Made by a program: the position numbers and the translations under genes. Below, piece by piece: positions 1 through 8,408 of a stretch of 64,000 nucleotides of DNA. Below the pieces are notes generated by a model. The model worked only from the letters and a program-made list of their open reading frames with translations, had not been told where the DNA came from and made no database searches. Numbering within the stretch: position 1 is the stretch's first letter; the number at the start of each line of letters is the position of its first letter. This DNA comes from Novosphingobium flavum. Lineage in GTDB: Bacteria > Pseudomonadota > Alphaproteobacteria > Sphingomonadales > Sphingomonadaceae. The stretch lies in the NCBI RefSeq assembly GCF_014230315.1, contig NZ_JACLAW010000001.1, forward strand, positions 372,001 through 436,000. The letters run 5' to 3'.

Positions 1-2
1 CC

Positions 3-815
3 TGGAACCGGCTCGGCGAGACGATCCGGGCAAGCGATCCTGTCCACCTGATGACCTACCACCCGGCGGGCAGGGCCAGTTCCTCATGGGCGTTCCACCG
101 CGCTGCCTGGCTGGACTTCAACATGTATCAGTCCGGGCATCAGGACTATGCGCAGGACCAGCAACTGCACGCGAGGGGCGAGGACAACTGGGTCTACACC
201 GCCGACGATCTGTCGCGCCGCCCGCGAAAACCGACCATCGACGGTGAGCCGAGCTACGAGAACATCCCGCACGGGCTTGATCGGGCGCCCGAGCCGCGCT
301 GGACGGCGGCGGATGTGCGGCGTTATGCATGGTGGTCGGTCATGGCGGGCGCGTTCGGCCACACCTATGGCGAGAACAGCGTGATGCAGTTCTTCGTCCG
401 CGGCACCAAGGCCAATGCCTACTGGCCCGAGCTTTCCTGGCAGGAGGCGCTGGATGCACCCGGCGCGCGCCAGATGCACCACCTGAAAGACCTGATCCTG
501 TCCCGCCCGTTTCTGGACCGCATACCGGACCAGTCCCTGATCACTGACAGCGGGCCGCGTTATGCGCGCGTCGCCGCAAGCCGGGGACGCAGCTACGCCA
601 TTGCCTATACCTGGACCGGCCGCCCCTTCCACGTGAAGATGGGCAAGATCAGCGGAGGCCGGGTGCGAGCCTCGTGGTTCGATCCGCGGACCGGCCGGTT
701 CACCCCCATCGGCACTTTTGCCAATCGCGGCGTTCGTCGTTTCACCCCGCCGGGCAGGCCTTCGCCCGGGAACGACTGGGCGCTTGTGCTGGATGATGCG
801 CGAGGATTGAAATGA
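3..815 (+). CDS. GH140-type apiosidase (DUF4038 family), C-terminal part
   Basis: The frame is open to the left window edge, so the N-terminus and probably part of the catalytic barrel are missing. What remains is the end of a TIM-barrel domain of the DUF4038/GH140 type (WWSVMAGAFGHTYGENSVMQ, then a segment with DLILSRPFLDRIPDQSL) followed by a small beta domain of the type called 'putative collagen-binding' (RYARVAASRGRSYAIAYTWT, SWFDPRTG). GH140 enzymes release D-apiose from rhamnogalacturonan II side chains. The stop overlaps the next start (ATGA), so it is translationally coupled to the GH42 gene. The apiose-catabolism genes further right support an apiosidase role. A related exported hydrolase of the wider DUF4038 group cannot be excluded. 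Confidence 0.8.
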   Translation, partial: WNRLGETIRASDPVHLMTYHPAGRASSSWAFHRAAWLDFNMYQSGHQDYAQDQQLHARGEDNWVYTADDLSRRPRKPTIDGEPSYENIPHGLDRAPEPRWTAADVRRYAWWSVMAGAFGHTYGENSVMQFFVRGTKANAYWPELSWQEALDAPGARQMHHLKDLILSRPFLDRIPDQSLITDSGPRYARVAASRGRSYAIAYTWTGRPFHVKMGKISGGRVRASWFDPRTGRFTPIGTFANRGVRRFTPPGRPSPGNDWALVLDDARGLK

Positions 816-2881
816 AAGCGAAACTGATCGCGGCTGCCGGCCTGTTGCTTGTGCCGTCGTCTGCGGTGCTGGCTGCCGATCCGGCCGTTCAGAAGGCCGC
901 GCCGCCCGCCCTTGCCGTGGCGCATGAGCGTGTGTGGCTGGGTTCGGCGTGGTATCCCGAGCAGTGGCCTGAGACGGCCTGGGAAGAGGACCTGGGCCTC
1001 ATGCAGGCCCACGGCGCGAATGTCGTGCGCATCGGAGAGTATGCGTGGAGCCGTCTGGAGCCGGAGGAAGGGCACTATGACATGGCCTGGCTGGTTCGCG
1101 CGGTCCGGCTGGCCGGGCGTCACGGGATCAAGGTGGTGGTAGGTACGCCGACCGACACGCCGCCGGCGTGGCTTACCCAGAAATACCCCGACACCCTGCA
1201 GGTCGACGGAACCGGGCGGCGGCTGGGGCACGGCGGGCGCCGGCAGTTCTCGATTTCGTCGGCCCGCTATCGCGACCTTGCCCGCGACATCGTGACCCGC
1301 ATGGCGCAGGCCCTGAAGGACGAGCCGAACGTGATCGGCTGGCAAATCGGGAATGAGCCGACGGACGAGAGCTATGACGCCGAGGCGCGGGCGCACTGGA
1401 TCGATTGGCTGAAGGCGCGCTACGGCACGCTGGACCGGCTTAACGATGCCTGGGCCACGGCATACTGGTCGCAGACCTATACTGCCTGGGATCAGGTGCC
1501 GTTCAACACCGATAAGGCCAATCCCGGCTGGATGCTGGAGCTGAAGCGCTTCATCACCGCCGAATGGCGGGCCTTTCACCGTAACCAGATCGACGCGATC
1601 CGCGCGGTGGTGGGGGGGCGGCAGTTCGTCACCATCAACTTCGGCGGGCTGGGCTGGGCCAACCGGTTTGACCGTTATGAGATGAACCGCGATCTCGATC
1701 TCGCATCGTGGGACGAATATGTGGGCATGGGGCACCTGAAGCCCGACCGCATGGGTGCGTCACACGATCTGGTTCGCGGCTGGAAGCGGCAGAACTTCTG
1801 GGTGATGGAAACCCAGCCGGGTTTCGTGAACTGGGCCCCGGTCAGCAATATGCTCTACCCCGGAGAAACGCGGGCGGCCGCTTGGCAGGCGGTCGGCCAC
1901 GGGGCCGACGCGGTACTGTACTGGCAATGGCGAAACGCGCTCAACGGGCAGGAAACCATGCACGGCTCCATCGTGGGGCCGGACGGAAAGCCACTGCCGA
2001 TCTATGCCGAGATCCAGCAGATCGGCCGGGAAATGAAGGCTGCCTCGGGCGCGCTCGCCGGGACCTCGCCATCGTCGCAGGTGGCGATCCTGCAGGACTA
2101 TGCCAGCCGCTGGGCGATCGATTTCCAGCTGCACCACAAGGACTATGACCAGATCGAGGCCTTGCTCGGCTATTACCGGCCGTTGAAGCAGGACCTGGGG
2201 GCTGTCGACATCGTGGCGGCGGCAGATGCGCCGCTGGCCGGCTACAAGCTCGTCGTGGCGCCCAGCCTCAATGTGATCACCGACGACATGGCCCGGCGTC
2301 TTGACGCCTACGTCAGAGGCGGCGGCAACCTGGTGCTCGGGCCGCGATCGGGAATGAAGGATGAGTTCAATCGCCTGAATCCCGTGCGCCAGCCGGGGCC
2401 GCTCGCGTCACTGCTGGGGGGGCAGGTGGAGCAGTTCTATGCCCTAGATGAGCCGATCGAGGTCGGCCCGGGCAAGGCGCGGATATGGGCCGAGATGCTC
2501 GCTGTCGGCGGGCCGGATGTCGAGGTAGTGCTGCGTTATGGCAAGGCGAACGGCTGGCTGGACGGCAAGCCCGCAGTGATCCGGCGCAAGGTGGGCAAGG
2601 GAACGATCACCTATGTCGGGGCGCTCGTGGATGATGCCGTCATGCACAGTTTGATCGGTGGCGCTATGGATGCGGCCGGCGTGCTGCGGGATTTCGCGGT
2701 GCCGGAAAGCGTTGAACTGATGACGCGCGATGGGGCGGGCAAGCGCATCGTCGTGCTGGTGAACCACGGGAAGGAGAGCCGCGAGGTCGCGCTGCCGGAG
2801 CAGATGACGGACCTGCTGGGGCGCGGCAAGGTGAAGCAGGTGAGCCTGCCCGCCGAAGGCGTGGCAGTGCTTCAGAGATGA
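812..2881 (+). CDS. Exported GH42 beta-galactosidase / alpha-L-arabinopyranosidase
   Basis: This is a 689-residue protein with a Sec signal peptide (LIAAAGLLLVPSSAVLAA). A GH42 barrel starts at about residue 45 (GSAWYPEQWPE). The acid/base is expected at Glu182 in WQIGNEP and the nucleophile near Glu333 in METQPG. A flavodoxin-like trimerisation domain and a C-terminal beta domain follow. GH42 enzymes remove beta-D-galactose or alpha-L-arabinopyranose. The start codon overlaps the stop of the apiosidase gene, so the two form one transcript. A paralogue lies at 12633-14744. The acid/base motif reads NEP here, where many family members and the paralogue have NE(V/Y)G. The gene ends 10 bp from the convergent kinase gene. 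Confidence 0.9.
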   Translation: MKAKLIAAAGLLLVPSSAVLAADPAVQKAAPPALAVAHERVWLGSAWYPEQWPETAWEEDLGLMQAHGANVVRIGEYAWSRLEPEEGHYDMAWLVRAVRLAGRHGIKVVVGTPTDTPPAWLTQKYPDTLQVDGTGRRLGHGGRRQFSISSARYRDLARDIVTRMAQALKDEPNVIGWQIGNEPTDESYDAEARAHWIDWLKARYGTLDRLNDAWATAYWSQTYTAWDQVPFNTDKANPGWMLELKRFITAEWRAFHRNQIDAIRAVVGGRQFVTINFGGLGWANRFDRYEMNRDLDLASWDEYVGMGHLKPDRMGASHDLVRGWKRQNFWVMETQPGFVNWAPVSNMLYPGETRAAAWQAVGHGADAVLYWQWRNALNGQETMHGSIVGPDGKPLPIYAEIQQIGREMKAASGALAGTSPSSQVAILQDYASRWAIDFQLHHKDYDQIEALLGYYRPLKQDLGAVDIVAAADAPLAGYKLVVAPSLNVITDDMARRLDAYVRGGGNLVLGPRSGMKDEFNRLNPVRQPGPLASLLGGQVEQFYALDEPIEVGPGKARIWAEMLAVGGPDVEVVLRYGKANGWLDGKPAVIRRKVGKGTITYVGALVDDAVMHSLIGGAMDAAGVLRDFAVPESVELMTRDGAGKRIVVLVNHGKESREVALPEQMTDLLGRGKVKQVSLPAEGVAVLQR

Positions 2882-2891
2882 CAGGCTGATG

Positions 2892-4169
2892 TTACGAAGC
2901 GGTCCCCAGCCGGACCGCTTCGAAGAAGCCTTCGCCGCCCATCTGGCCCCCTTTGAGGACGAGTTCCAGCCCGTCGATCAGGGGATCGGCGGAGTGAGCG
3001 GTGACCAGCGGGGCACCCGGCTCCAGCGGCGCCGCCCAGGTGAGTGCGTCAATGCCAAGCTGCGCAACCCCGTGGCTGGACGTGTCCCCGCCGGCAAACA
3101 GCACGCGGTTCAGACCGGCTTGCCGGACCAGTCGGCGGGCAACCCGGCCGAGCGCCTGACCCAGCCTCTCTCCCGCCGCAGGGGCTGCGGTGCCGAGCGG
3201 TCCTTCTGCAGTGTGCAGCAGGGCCTTTCCCTTGCTTTGAAGGGCATCGAGAGCAGCTGCGACCAGGCGGTCCTCTTCGGCCGCGGAACCCGAGAGAAGA
3301 GCCGCAACCTCGGCGCGCGTGGCGGAAAACCCGTCTGCCGCGCTGCGCTCTATCTGGCGGGCGGTGACTGGTGAGCAGCTGCCGCTTACGACCAGAAGCC
3401 TATCGACCGCTCGGGCGCGGGCCTGTGGGGGCGCGGCGTCTATCAATCCGGCGTGCCGCCACGCCAGCACCAGCGCACGGGTGACCCCGGAGCTGCCGAC
3501 GGCAAAGCGGACCTGCCGCGCGAGCAGGACGGCCCCGGCTGCGCTGACATCGTCCATGGTGATGCCGTCAAACAGAACGGCATCAGTATCGGCCTTGTCG
3601 AAGGCGGTGTCCGCCGTTCCGCTGCGGATATCCTCCAGGGAGGCCAGGGCAATGCGGGCATCGGTCTGGCCGGCAAGATGGCGGACGAGATCGGCCTCGT
3701 GCATCGGGGTGACCGGGTGCCGCGACATCGTGGGATGGCGATCGATCCGGTGAACGACGCTGCCAGCCGCTGCGAACAGGTTGCCGAAGACGACATAACG
3801 CCGCAGGTGCGGCGCGGCCACCAGGATGGCGGCACGCCCGCCAAATGCCTCTCTGCCAAGATCCAGCGCGCGGCCGATCGACCCGATCTGAGGGCTGGAG
3901 TCAAAGGTGGAGCAGGTCTTGTAGTGAACCGTCACCGCGTCGCGCAAAGCGGAATAGGCGTCGGGCAGGTGTGCGTCCATCCAGCCGGGCGAACGGCTGC
4001 GGCTGTCGCCCGCAATGCCGATCGCGCGCACCCCGGCGAAGCGGGCGCGAAGCTCCGCATCCGGCTGGCTCAGGAACAGAACCGCCGGAACGCCGCCTTC
4101 GGCCAACTGTTCCAGTACGTCGGTGGAGCCGGTGAAATCGTCTCCGTAATATCCGTAGAGCAGGCTCAC
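2892..4169 (-). CDS. oiaK: Four-carbon acid sugar kinase family (DUF1537), 3-oxo-isoapionate kinase candidate
   Basis: The N-terminal motif YGDDFTGSTD and the C-terminal nucleotide-binding segment with LFAGGDTSSHGVAQLG are diagnostic of the DUF1537 kinases. The frame extends upstream, but I place the start at the GTG of 4169 because it begins the conserved domain and overlaps the stop of the RuBisCO-like gene (GTGA). Characterised relatives phosphorylate four-carbon acids (OtnK, DtnK, LtnK) or 3-oxo-isoapionate (OiaK) in D-apiose catabolism. Coupling to a RuBisCO-like gene, with an ApnO-like gene in the same locus, favours OiaK. It is the last gene of the operon running from 12490 to 2892. 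Substrate assignment is inference; kinase family membership is firm. Confidence 0.75.
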   Translation of the reverse strand: MSLLYGYYGDDFTGSTDVLEQLAEGGVPAVLFLSQPDAELRARFAGVRAIGIAGDSRSRSPGWMDAHLPDAYSALRDAVTVHYKTCSTFDSSPQIGSIGRALDLGREAFGGRAAILVAAPHLRRYVVFGNLFAAAGSVVHRIDRHPTMSRHPVTPMHEADLVRHLAGQTDARIALASLEDIRSGTADTAFDKADTDAVLFDGITMDDVSAAGAVLLARQVRFAVGSSGVTRALVLAWRHAGLIDAAPPQARARAVDRLLVVSGSCSPVTARQIERSAADGFSATRAEVAALLSGSAAEEDRLVAAALDALQSKGKALLHTAEGPLGTAAPAAGERLGQALGRVARRLVRQAGLNRVLFAGGDTSSHGVAQLGIDALTWAAPLEPGAPLVTAHSADPLIDGLELVLKGGQMGGEGFFEAVRLGTAS

Positions 4170-5437
4170 CCGCTGAACGCCTCCAACGCGGCCTTCAGCT
4201 CGGGCGACTTCCCTGCCGCTTCGGCGGCCGGGATCCCCGCAACGGCGGCGTCCCATGCCTGCCGCAATGCGCGCACGCCAGCGGCAGGACCGGCGGGGTG
4301 AGCCATGATTCCACCGCCTGCGGCAAAGATGCAGTCAATGCTGCCCAGCGCCGCGAAGGTCGGCGCGGCTTGCCGTGCCGACTGGCCGGAGGAGAACACC
4401 GGCATGATCCTGCAATCCTTGTGCGGGGCAGGGAACATTGGCGTCAGACATTCCCGGGCGGAGGCGATCACGCTGTCATCGGATTCGCAGAACTTGTTGT
4501 CGATCCCGTTCACATGAGTGTGGTCGATCCCGGCAAGCCGCCAGAGTTTCTGGAAGGCGATGTAGCTCATCCCAATGGCTGGTGAGCGTCCCAGCATGCC
4601 CCAGCCGTTGCGGTGCCCGTGGATAGGCAGCTGCGAATGGGCGCGCAGCACCTTCATCGCCGGCAAGCCGATGGAGTTCATGCTGGCCATGATGCAGGTC
4701 CCGCCCTCTGCCACGACATGATCATGGCGGGCCAACATCTCGTCGATGTCGCCGGTCAGGTTGGCGGCATACATCACCTTCTTGCCCGTGCGGTCGGCAT
4801 GATCGTTGATCACGCGCATCACGGCCGAAATCCTGGCATTGAACGGGCAATGGGGGCCGTCGCCCTGAAGTTCGTCGTCCTTGATGAAGTCTATCCCGGC
4901 CTCGATCAGGCCGCGCACCTGTTCTGCCGTGGCCTCTGGCGAGAGCCCGACGCTCGGTTTTATGATGGTGCCGATGATGGGGCGGTCAAATACGCCCGCA
5001 AGGCGCCGGGTGCCCTCGATCCCGAATTGCGGCCCCTGATAACGGGTCAGGAACTCGGGCGGGAAGCGTACGTCGATCAGGCGCAGGCCCGAAAATGCCT
5101 TGAGCTCGCTCAGGTTGCCGTTGATCGCTGCCAGGACGTTCGGCAGCGACAGCCCCATGTTCGAGATTGGCCAGGAAAGCGTCACGCGGGCCGCCCGGCG
5201 GGTCGCATCGCCGGACCGGGGCAGGCCTGAGCCGGGCAGCGAAGGCGCCGTCACTTCGCCCAGTTCGACAATTTCCTCCACCCGCGCGGCGTGGGCTTCG
5301 CGCAGTTCGTCTGTTTCGCCCGGTACGCGAACGAACGTGCCGGTCGACTGCTCACCCGCCATAGTCTCCGCCGCCTGTTGGAGGGGGAAGGCGGTTTCGA
5401 TCCAGTAGGTTGCGTAGATGCGCGGTTCGGCCATCAT
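4166..5437 (-). CDS. RuBisCO-like protein, 3-oxo-isoapionate-4-phosphate decarboxylase or transcarboxylase/hydrolase candidate
   Basis: This 423-residue member of the RuBisCO large-subunit superfamily keeps the loop-1 lysine (Lys160 in IIKPSVG) and the metal/carbamate motif (Lys186, Asp188, Glu189 in FIKDDE). The loop-6 region reads MPVFSSGQSARQ and lacks the catalytic lysine of true carboxylases, so it is a form IV (RuBisCO-like) protein. Two RLP families act in D-apiose catabolism: OiaX (decarboxylase, giving L-erythrulose 1-phosphate) and OiaT (transcarboxylase/hydrolase, giving 3-phosphoglycerate and glycolate). The start overlaps the GH127 stop (ATGA) and the stop overlaps the kinase start (GTGA), so the three are tightly coupled. 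No tetrulose-phosphate isomerase is visible nearby, which mildly favours OiaT. Confidence 0.8.
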   Translation of the reverse strand: MMAEPRIYATYWIETAFPLQQAAETMAGEQSTGTFVRVPGETDELREAHAARVEEIVELGEVTAPSLPGSGLPRSGDATRRAARVTLSWPISNMGLSLPNVLAAINGNLSELKAFSGLRLIDVRFPPEFLTRYQGPQFGIEGTRRLAGVFDRPIIGTIIKPSVGLSPEATAEQVRGLIEAGIDFIKDDELQGDGPHCPFNARISAVMRVINDHADRTGKKVMYAANLTGDIDEMLARHDHVVAEGGTCIMASMNSIGLPAMKVLRAHSQLPIHGHRNGWGMLGRSPAIGMSYIAFQKLWRLAGIDHTHVNGIDNKFCESDDSVIASARECLTPMFPAPHKDCRIMPVFSSGQSARQAAPTFAALGSIDCIFAAGGGIMAHPAGPAAGVRALRQAWDAAVAGIPAAEAAGKSPELKAALEAFSG

Positions 5438-7254
5438 GCGGTCCTGAAGTAAGTGGCCGATCGCTCGGTATCCACGGCGTAATAGGGGACGAAGGCCAGA
5501 TCGCGATCTCCCACGCGGGTCCGATAGCCTTCGGGCTGGCCCGGCATCGGCTCCAGAGCCTGCGGCAGGGCGATCGGCTGCTGGTCTATCCCCTCCCAGG
5601 GATTGATGCCCACATACATCACCGCGCCCCGCATGACGGCAGCGAGGTTCGGGTTCTGGTCATCGATCGGGAGCGTCCGCAGCGGCTGCGGGATGACAAG
5701 GTCGATCACGTCGCCGGCCTTCCAGGTGCGGCTGATGACCGCCAGCTGGCCGGGCGTGGCCGGGTGCGGGGCGCCGTTTACCTTCAACGTGGCGCCTCTT
5801 GTCCACGCGGGAATCCGCAATTTCATGGCGAAACGACCGTTGCCGGCCTTGCGGACCCGCAGCTTCACGGAATTCGCGGCGGGGTAGCTTGTCTCCTGAA
5901 CAACCTCCACGGCGCCGCCCGGCCGATCCCACGTCACTTCCGAAGGCGCGTAGAGATTGACCAGCAGGTTGTCGTCGTCATGGAAGTACAGGTTGAGCAC
6001 GTAGTCGGCCACGCCCTGGACCAGCGTGCCCGAACAGCAGGGCCACTTCTGGAAATAGTAGCGCTTTTCACCCGCCGATCCGTAGTCCGAGTAGTAGGGA
6101 TAGCCGCCGTCGCTATCGGGCAGGCGCGTCGCCAGCATCGTATTGTAGAGCGTCCGCTCAAGTCCGTCGCCATACTGCGGCGCGCCGGTGAAGCGGATGA
6201 GATAACGGGCGAGCTTGAGGTCTGCGAAAGAACCGCACGGCGTTTCGAAATGCGCTTTCGATGTCTTGAGGCTCGCCGCCAGCTTGCCCTGATGCAGATG
6301 CACGAACTGTTCTTCAGGCCCCCACCCGCCAGACGCGAACCGCTGCGGTTCCATGAACTTCCAGGCGTTTTCAAGCGCGCGGCGGTACTTGGCGTCGCCC
6401 AGGTGGAGATAGGCCTGTGCGCCGGAACTGAGCGCGATGGTATGGCTGTAGGCGTGCTTCTCGGGCAGCACGTCCTGCCCGGCCGCCAGCGGATCGAACC
6501 ATTCCTTGTCGAGCAGGTAATGGATGGCCATCTGCCGATAGCGATCATCGCCGGTTATGTCGGCAACGTGGAAGAGGTTTTCCGGCAGGACATAGGTTTC
6601 GTCGTAAGGCGGGTTCACTTTCCCGATCCGGTCGCGCGAGACGGGCGAGATGTAGGGGCGGCACTTCTCGATGATGATCGGCAGCAGGCTCTTCGCCTGC
6701 TCCACGCCTGACAGACGATAGGCGTCGATCATGCCCACCACGTACTTGTCCATGACATAGGCGGCCCACTGCTCCTGCGCCTTGGGGCCGGCGTAGGGGT
6801 TGCTTGCCTTGACGAAGGCCTCGCCAAAGCCGCGAACGAGCGCGGCTACCTTGGCGTGTATCATCTTGTCCCCGGTCGTGGCGCCCAACCGGGCGAGGCC
6901 CGAGATATACTGGCCAAGAGTCAGCCCCGGTACGAACCCGTCGCGGTCATACCAGCCGCCCATGTTCGGGCCGGGAGCCGGAAGACCGGCGTTTTCGCGG
7001 AAGACCTTGAGGATACGGTCGTTATCCAGCGCAAGATAGTGCGACTGGATGTGGTCGTAATGCGCCTTGAGCCGCCCGCCGGTGAGACGGACCTTGCCGT
7101 AGGCAAATTCGTGCATCACTTCCTTGCCGGGCAGAGCCGCAGCATGAGCGGCGGGAACCAGGCCCGGCATGCCCAGGGCGCTGCCGGCGGTGGCGCAGAT
7201 GCTGCAGTGTATCAGCGAACGGCGCGACAATGCCGTATCGGTCAGGCCTTTCAT
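5434..7254 (-). CDS. GH127/GH146-type beta-L-arabinofuranosidase (DUF1680)
   Basis: The protein is about 606 residues from the ATG at 7254, chosen because it opens a Tat-type signal (LSRRSLIHCSICATAG) and earlier in-frame starts add an unlikely basic extension. The (alpha/alpha)6-barrel motifs of DUF1680 are present (GPNMGGWYDRDG, EKHAYSHTIALSSGAQAYL). WPCCSGTLVQGVADYV carries the cysteines of the catalytic Zn-thiolate centre. These exported enzymes release beta-L-arabinofuranose, a terminal sugar of RG-II and other glycans. The 3' end overlaps the RLP start. A 134-bp gap with phased CGAAA repeats separates it from the aldo/keto reductase upstream, so it may have its own promoter. Confidence 0.85.
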   Translation of the reverse strand: MKGLTDTALSRRSLIHCSICATAGSALGMPGLVPAAHAAALPGKEVMHEFAYGKVRLTGGRLKAHYDHIQSHYLALDNDRILKVFRENAGLPAPGPNMGGWYDRDGFVPGLTLGQYISGLARLGATTGDKMIHAKVAALVRGFGEAFVKASNPYAGPKAQEQWAAYVMDKYVVGMIDAYRLSGVEQAKSLLPIIIEKCRPYISPVSRDRIGKVNPPYDETYVLPENLFHVADITGDDRYRQMAIHYLLDKEWFDPLAAGQDVLPEKHAYSHTIALSSGAQAYLHLGDAKYRRALENAWKFMEPQRFASGGWGPEEQFVHLHQGKLAASLKTSKAHFETPCGSFADLKLARYLIRFTGAPQYGDGLERTLYNTMLATRLPDSDGGYPYYSDYGSAGEKRYYFQKWPCCSGTLVQGVADYVLNLYFHDDDNLLVNLYAPSEVTWDRPGGAVEVVQETSYPAANSVKLRVRKAGNGRFAMKLRIPAWTRGATLKVNGAPHPATPGQLAVISRTWKAGDVIDLVIPQPLRTLPIDDQNPNLAAVMRGAVMYVGINPWEGIDQQPIALPQALEPMPGQPEGYRTRVGDRDLAFVPYYAVDTERSATYFRTA

Positions 7255-7320
7255 GCGATGATCCTCGTCTTGGGTTCCACGCTTTCGGTGGTTTTGCCGG
7301 ATCATAGGCAGACATGGATG

Positions 7321-7348
7321 CGAAAGCAATCGAAAGTGAAACGAAAAA
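7321..7348. promoter_or_regulatory. Phased CGAAA repeats before the GH127 gene
   Basis: Three CGAAA blocks start at 7321, 7331 and 7342, spaced 10 and 11 bp, in the 134-bp gap between the aldo/keto reductase stop and the GH127 start. The same type of array lies at 12592-12621. Tandem, helically phased short repeats of this kind are typical operators of DeoR-family sugar regulators. No such regulator is encoded in the window, so this is a pattern-based proposal. Confidence 0.4.
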
Positions 7349-7388
7349 ATAGGAAGAGTAGTGCTTGGCGCCGAGCGTTCCGGCATTC

Positions 7389-8408
7389 TCAGCCCAGTGC
7401 GTCTAGCGCCACTCTGTCGGCTGCATTGCGCCAATGCCAGTGCGGGTAGATCTCGGGCGGACTGGTCAGTTCGTCGAGCTGCTGCACCACCTCCGCCGGC
7501 AGGACCAGGCTGACCGCCCCGAGGTTGTCCGCCAGCTGCTCTCGCCGGGACGCTCCGAGGATCACGCTGTCTATTGGTCTAGTCAGCAGCCAGGCGAGCG
7601 CCACCTGTGCCGGTGTAGCGCCAAGTTCCGCCGCACTGGCCCGCAATAGGTCCACCACGGCAAAGCCGGTCGCCGGATCGAAGGGGATCGGCTGGCCTGC
7701 AGCCAGGCGGTCGGCAGGGTCAGCCGCCTGGCCCTGCCGATATTTCCCTGAAAGGAACCCGCCGGCAAGCGGACTCCACGCCGTGATGCCGATGCCATAA
7801 CGATCCTGCATCGGCATGAGATCGCGTTCTATGTCCCTGCCAAGCAGGGAATAATACATCTGGCCGTGAGTGAACTGCGCCCATCCCCTCGCTTTCTGGA
7901 TTTCGAGCGCGGCTGCCACTTTCCAGGCAGGCCAGTTGGAAAAGCCAAGATAGCGCGCCTTGCCCGATCGCACGACCGCATCGAGGGCGGCCAGCGTTTC
8001 TTCCAGCGGAGTGCGCGGGTCATCGTTGTGCGCGATGTAAACGTCGATCCAGTCGGTCTTGAGGCGGCGCAGGCTCTGGTCCACCGCCCAGGCGATGTGG
8101 CGGGCGCTCAGGCCCGCCTGCACCAGCGGCGCGCCCATGCGCGACATGACCTTTGTGGCGATCACCACATTGTCACGACCCGAAGCCAGAACGCGCCCAA
8201 GCTCCTCTTCCGACTGGCCCGCCGCATAGATATCGGCCGTGTCGAAGAAATTGATCCCGGCGTCCAGCGCCTGCCCGACCAGTCGGTCGGCATCGGCGCC
8301 CTGAACCTTGGCTATTCCGCCCATCGTGTTCCCGCGCGTCAGGGTCAGCGCGCCGAAGGCCATGCGGGAGACGATAAGCCCCGTATTGCCGAGCAGGGTA
8401 TATTTCAT
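7389..8408 (-). CDS. Aldo/keto reductase
   Basis: This 339-residue protein has a complete AKR tetrad: Asp and Tyr in FDTADIY, Lys in VIATKVMS, His in VYIAHND. A C-terminal NADP(H)-binding segment follows (ILGASRREQLADNL). It has no signal peptide, so it is cytoplasmic. The start overlaps the stop of the GH106 gene (ATGA). In this operon it is a candidate for oxidising or reducing a liberated sugar. D-apiose oxidation to apionolactone is the one step without another obvious enzyme, since the usual Gfo/Idh/MocA-type dehydrogenase is not seen here. That role is speculative; rhamnose or fucose metabolism is equally possible. Confidence 0.8.
   Translation of the reverse strand: MKYTLLGNTGLIVSRMAFGALTLTRGNTMGGIAKVQGADADRLVGQALDAGINFFDTADIYAAGQSEEELGRVLASGRDNVVIATKVMSRMGAPLVQAGLSARHIAWAVDQSLRRLKTDWIDVYIAHNDDPRTPLEETLAALDAVVRSGKARYLGFSNWPAWKVAAALEIQKARGWAQFTHGQMYYSLLGRDIERDLMPMQDRYGIGITAWSPLAGGFLSGKYRQGQAADPADRLAAGQPIPFDPATGFAVVDLLRASAAELGATPAQVALAWLLTRPIDSVILGASRREQLADNLGAVSLVLPAEVVQQLDELTSPPEIYPHWHWRNAADRVALDALG

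Noticed and set aside
605..1735. Long open frame on the minus strand opposite the GH140/GH42 genes
   Set aside because: It is antisense to clear glycosidase genes, proline/arginine-rich and without any domain; a GC-rich shadow.
4166..5437. True carbon-fixing RuBisCO large subunit
   Set aside because: The loop-6 lysine region is not conserved and no small subunit or phosphoribulokinase is present; it is a RuBisCO-like protein.
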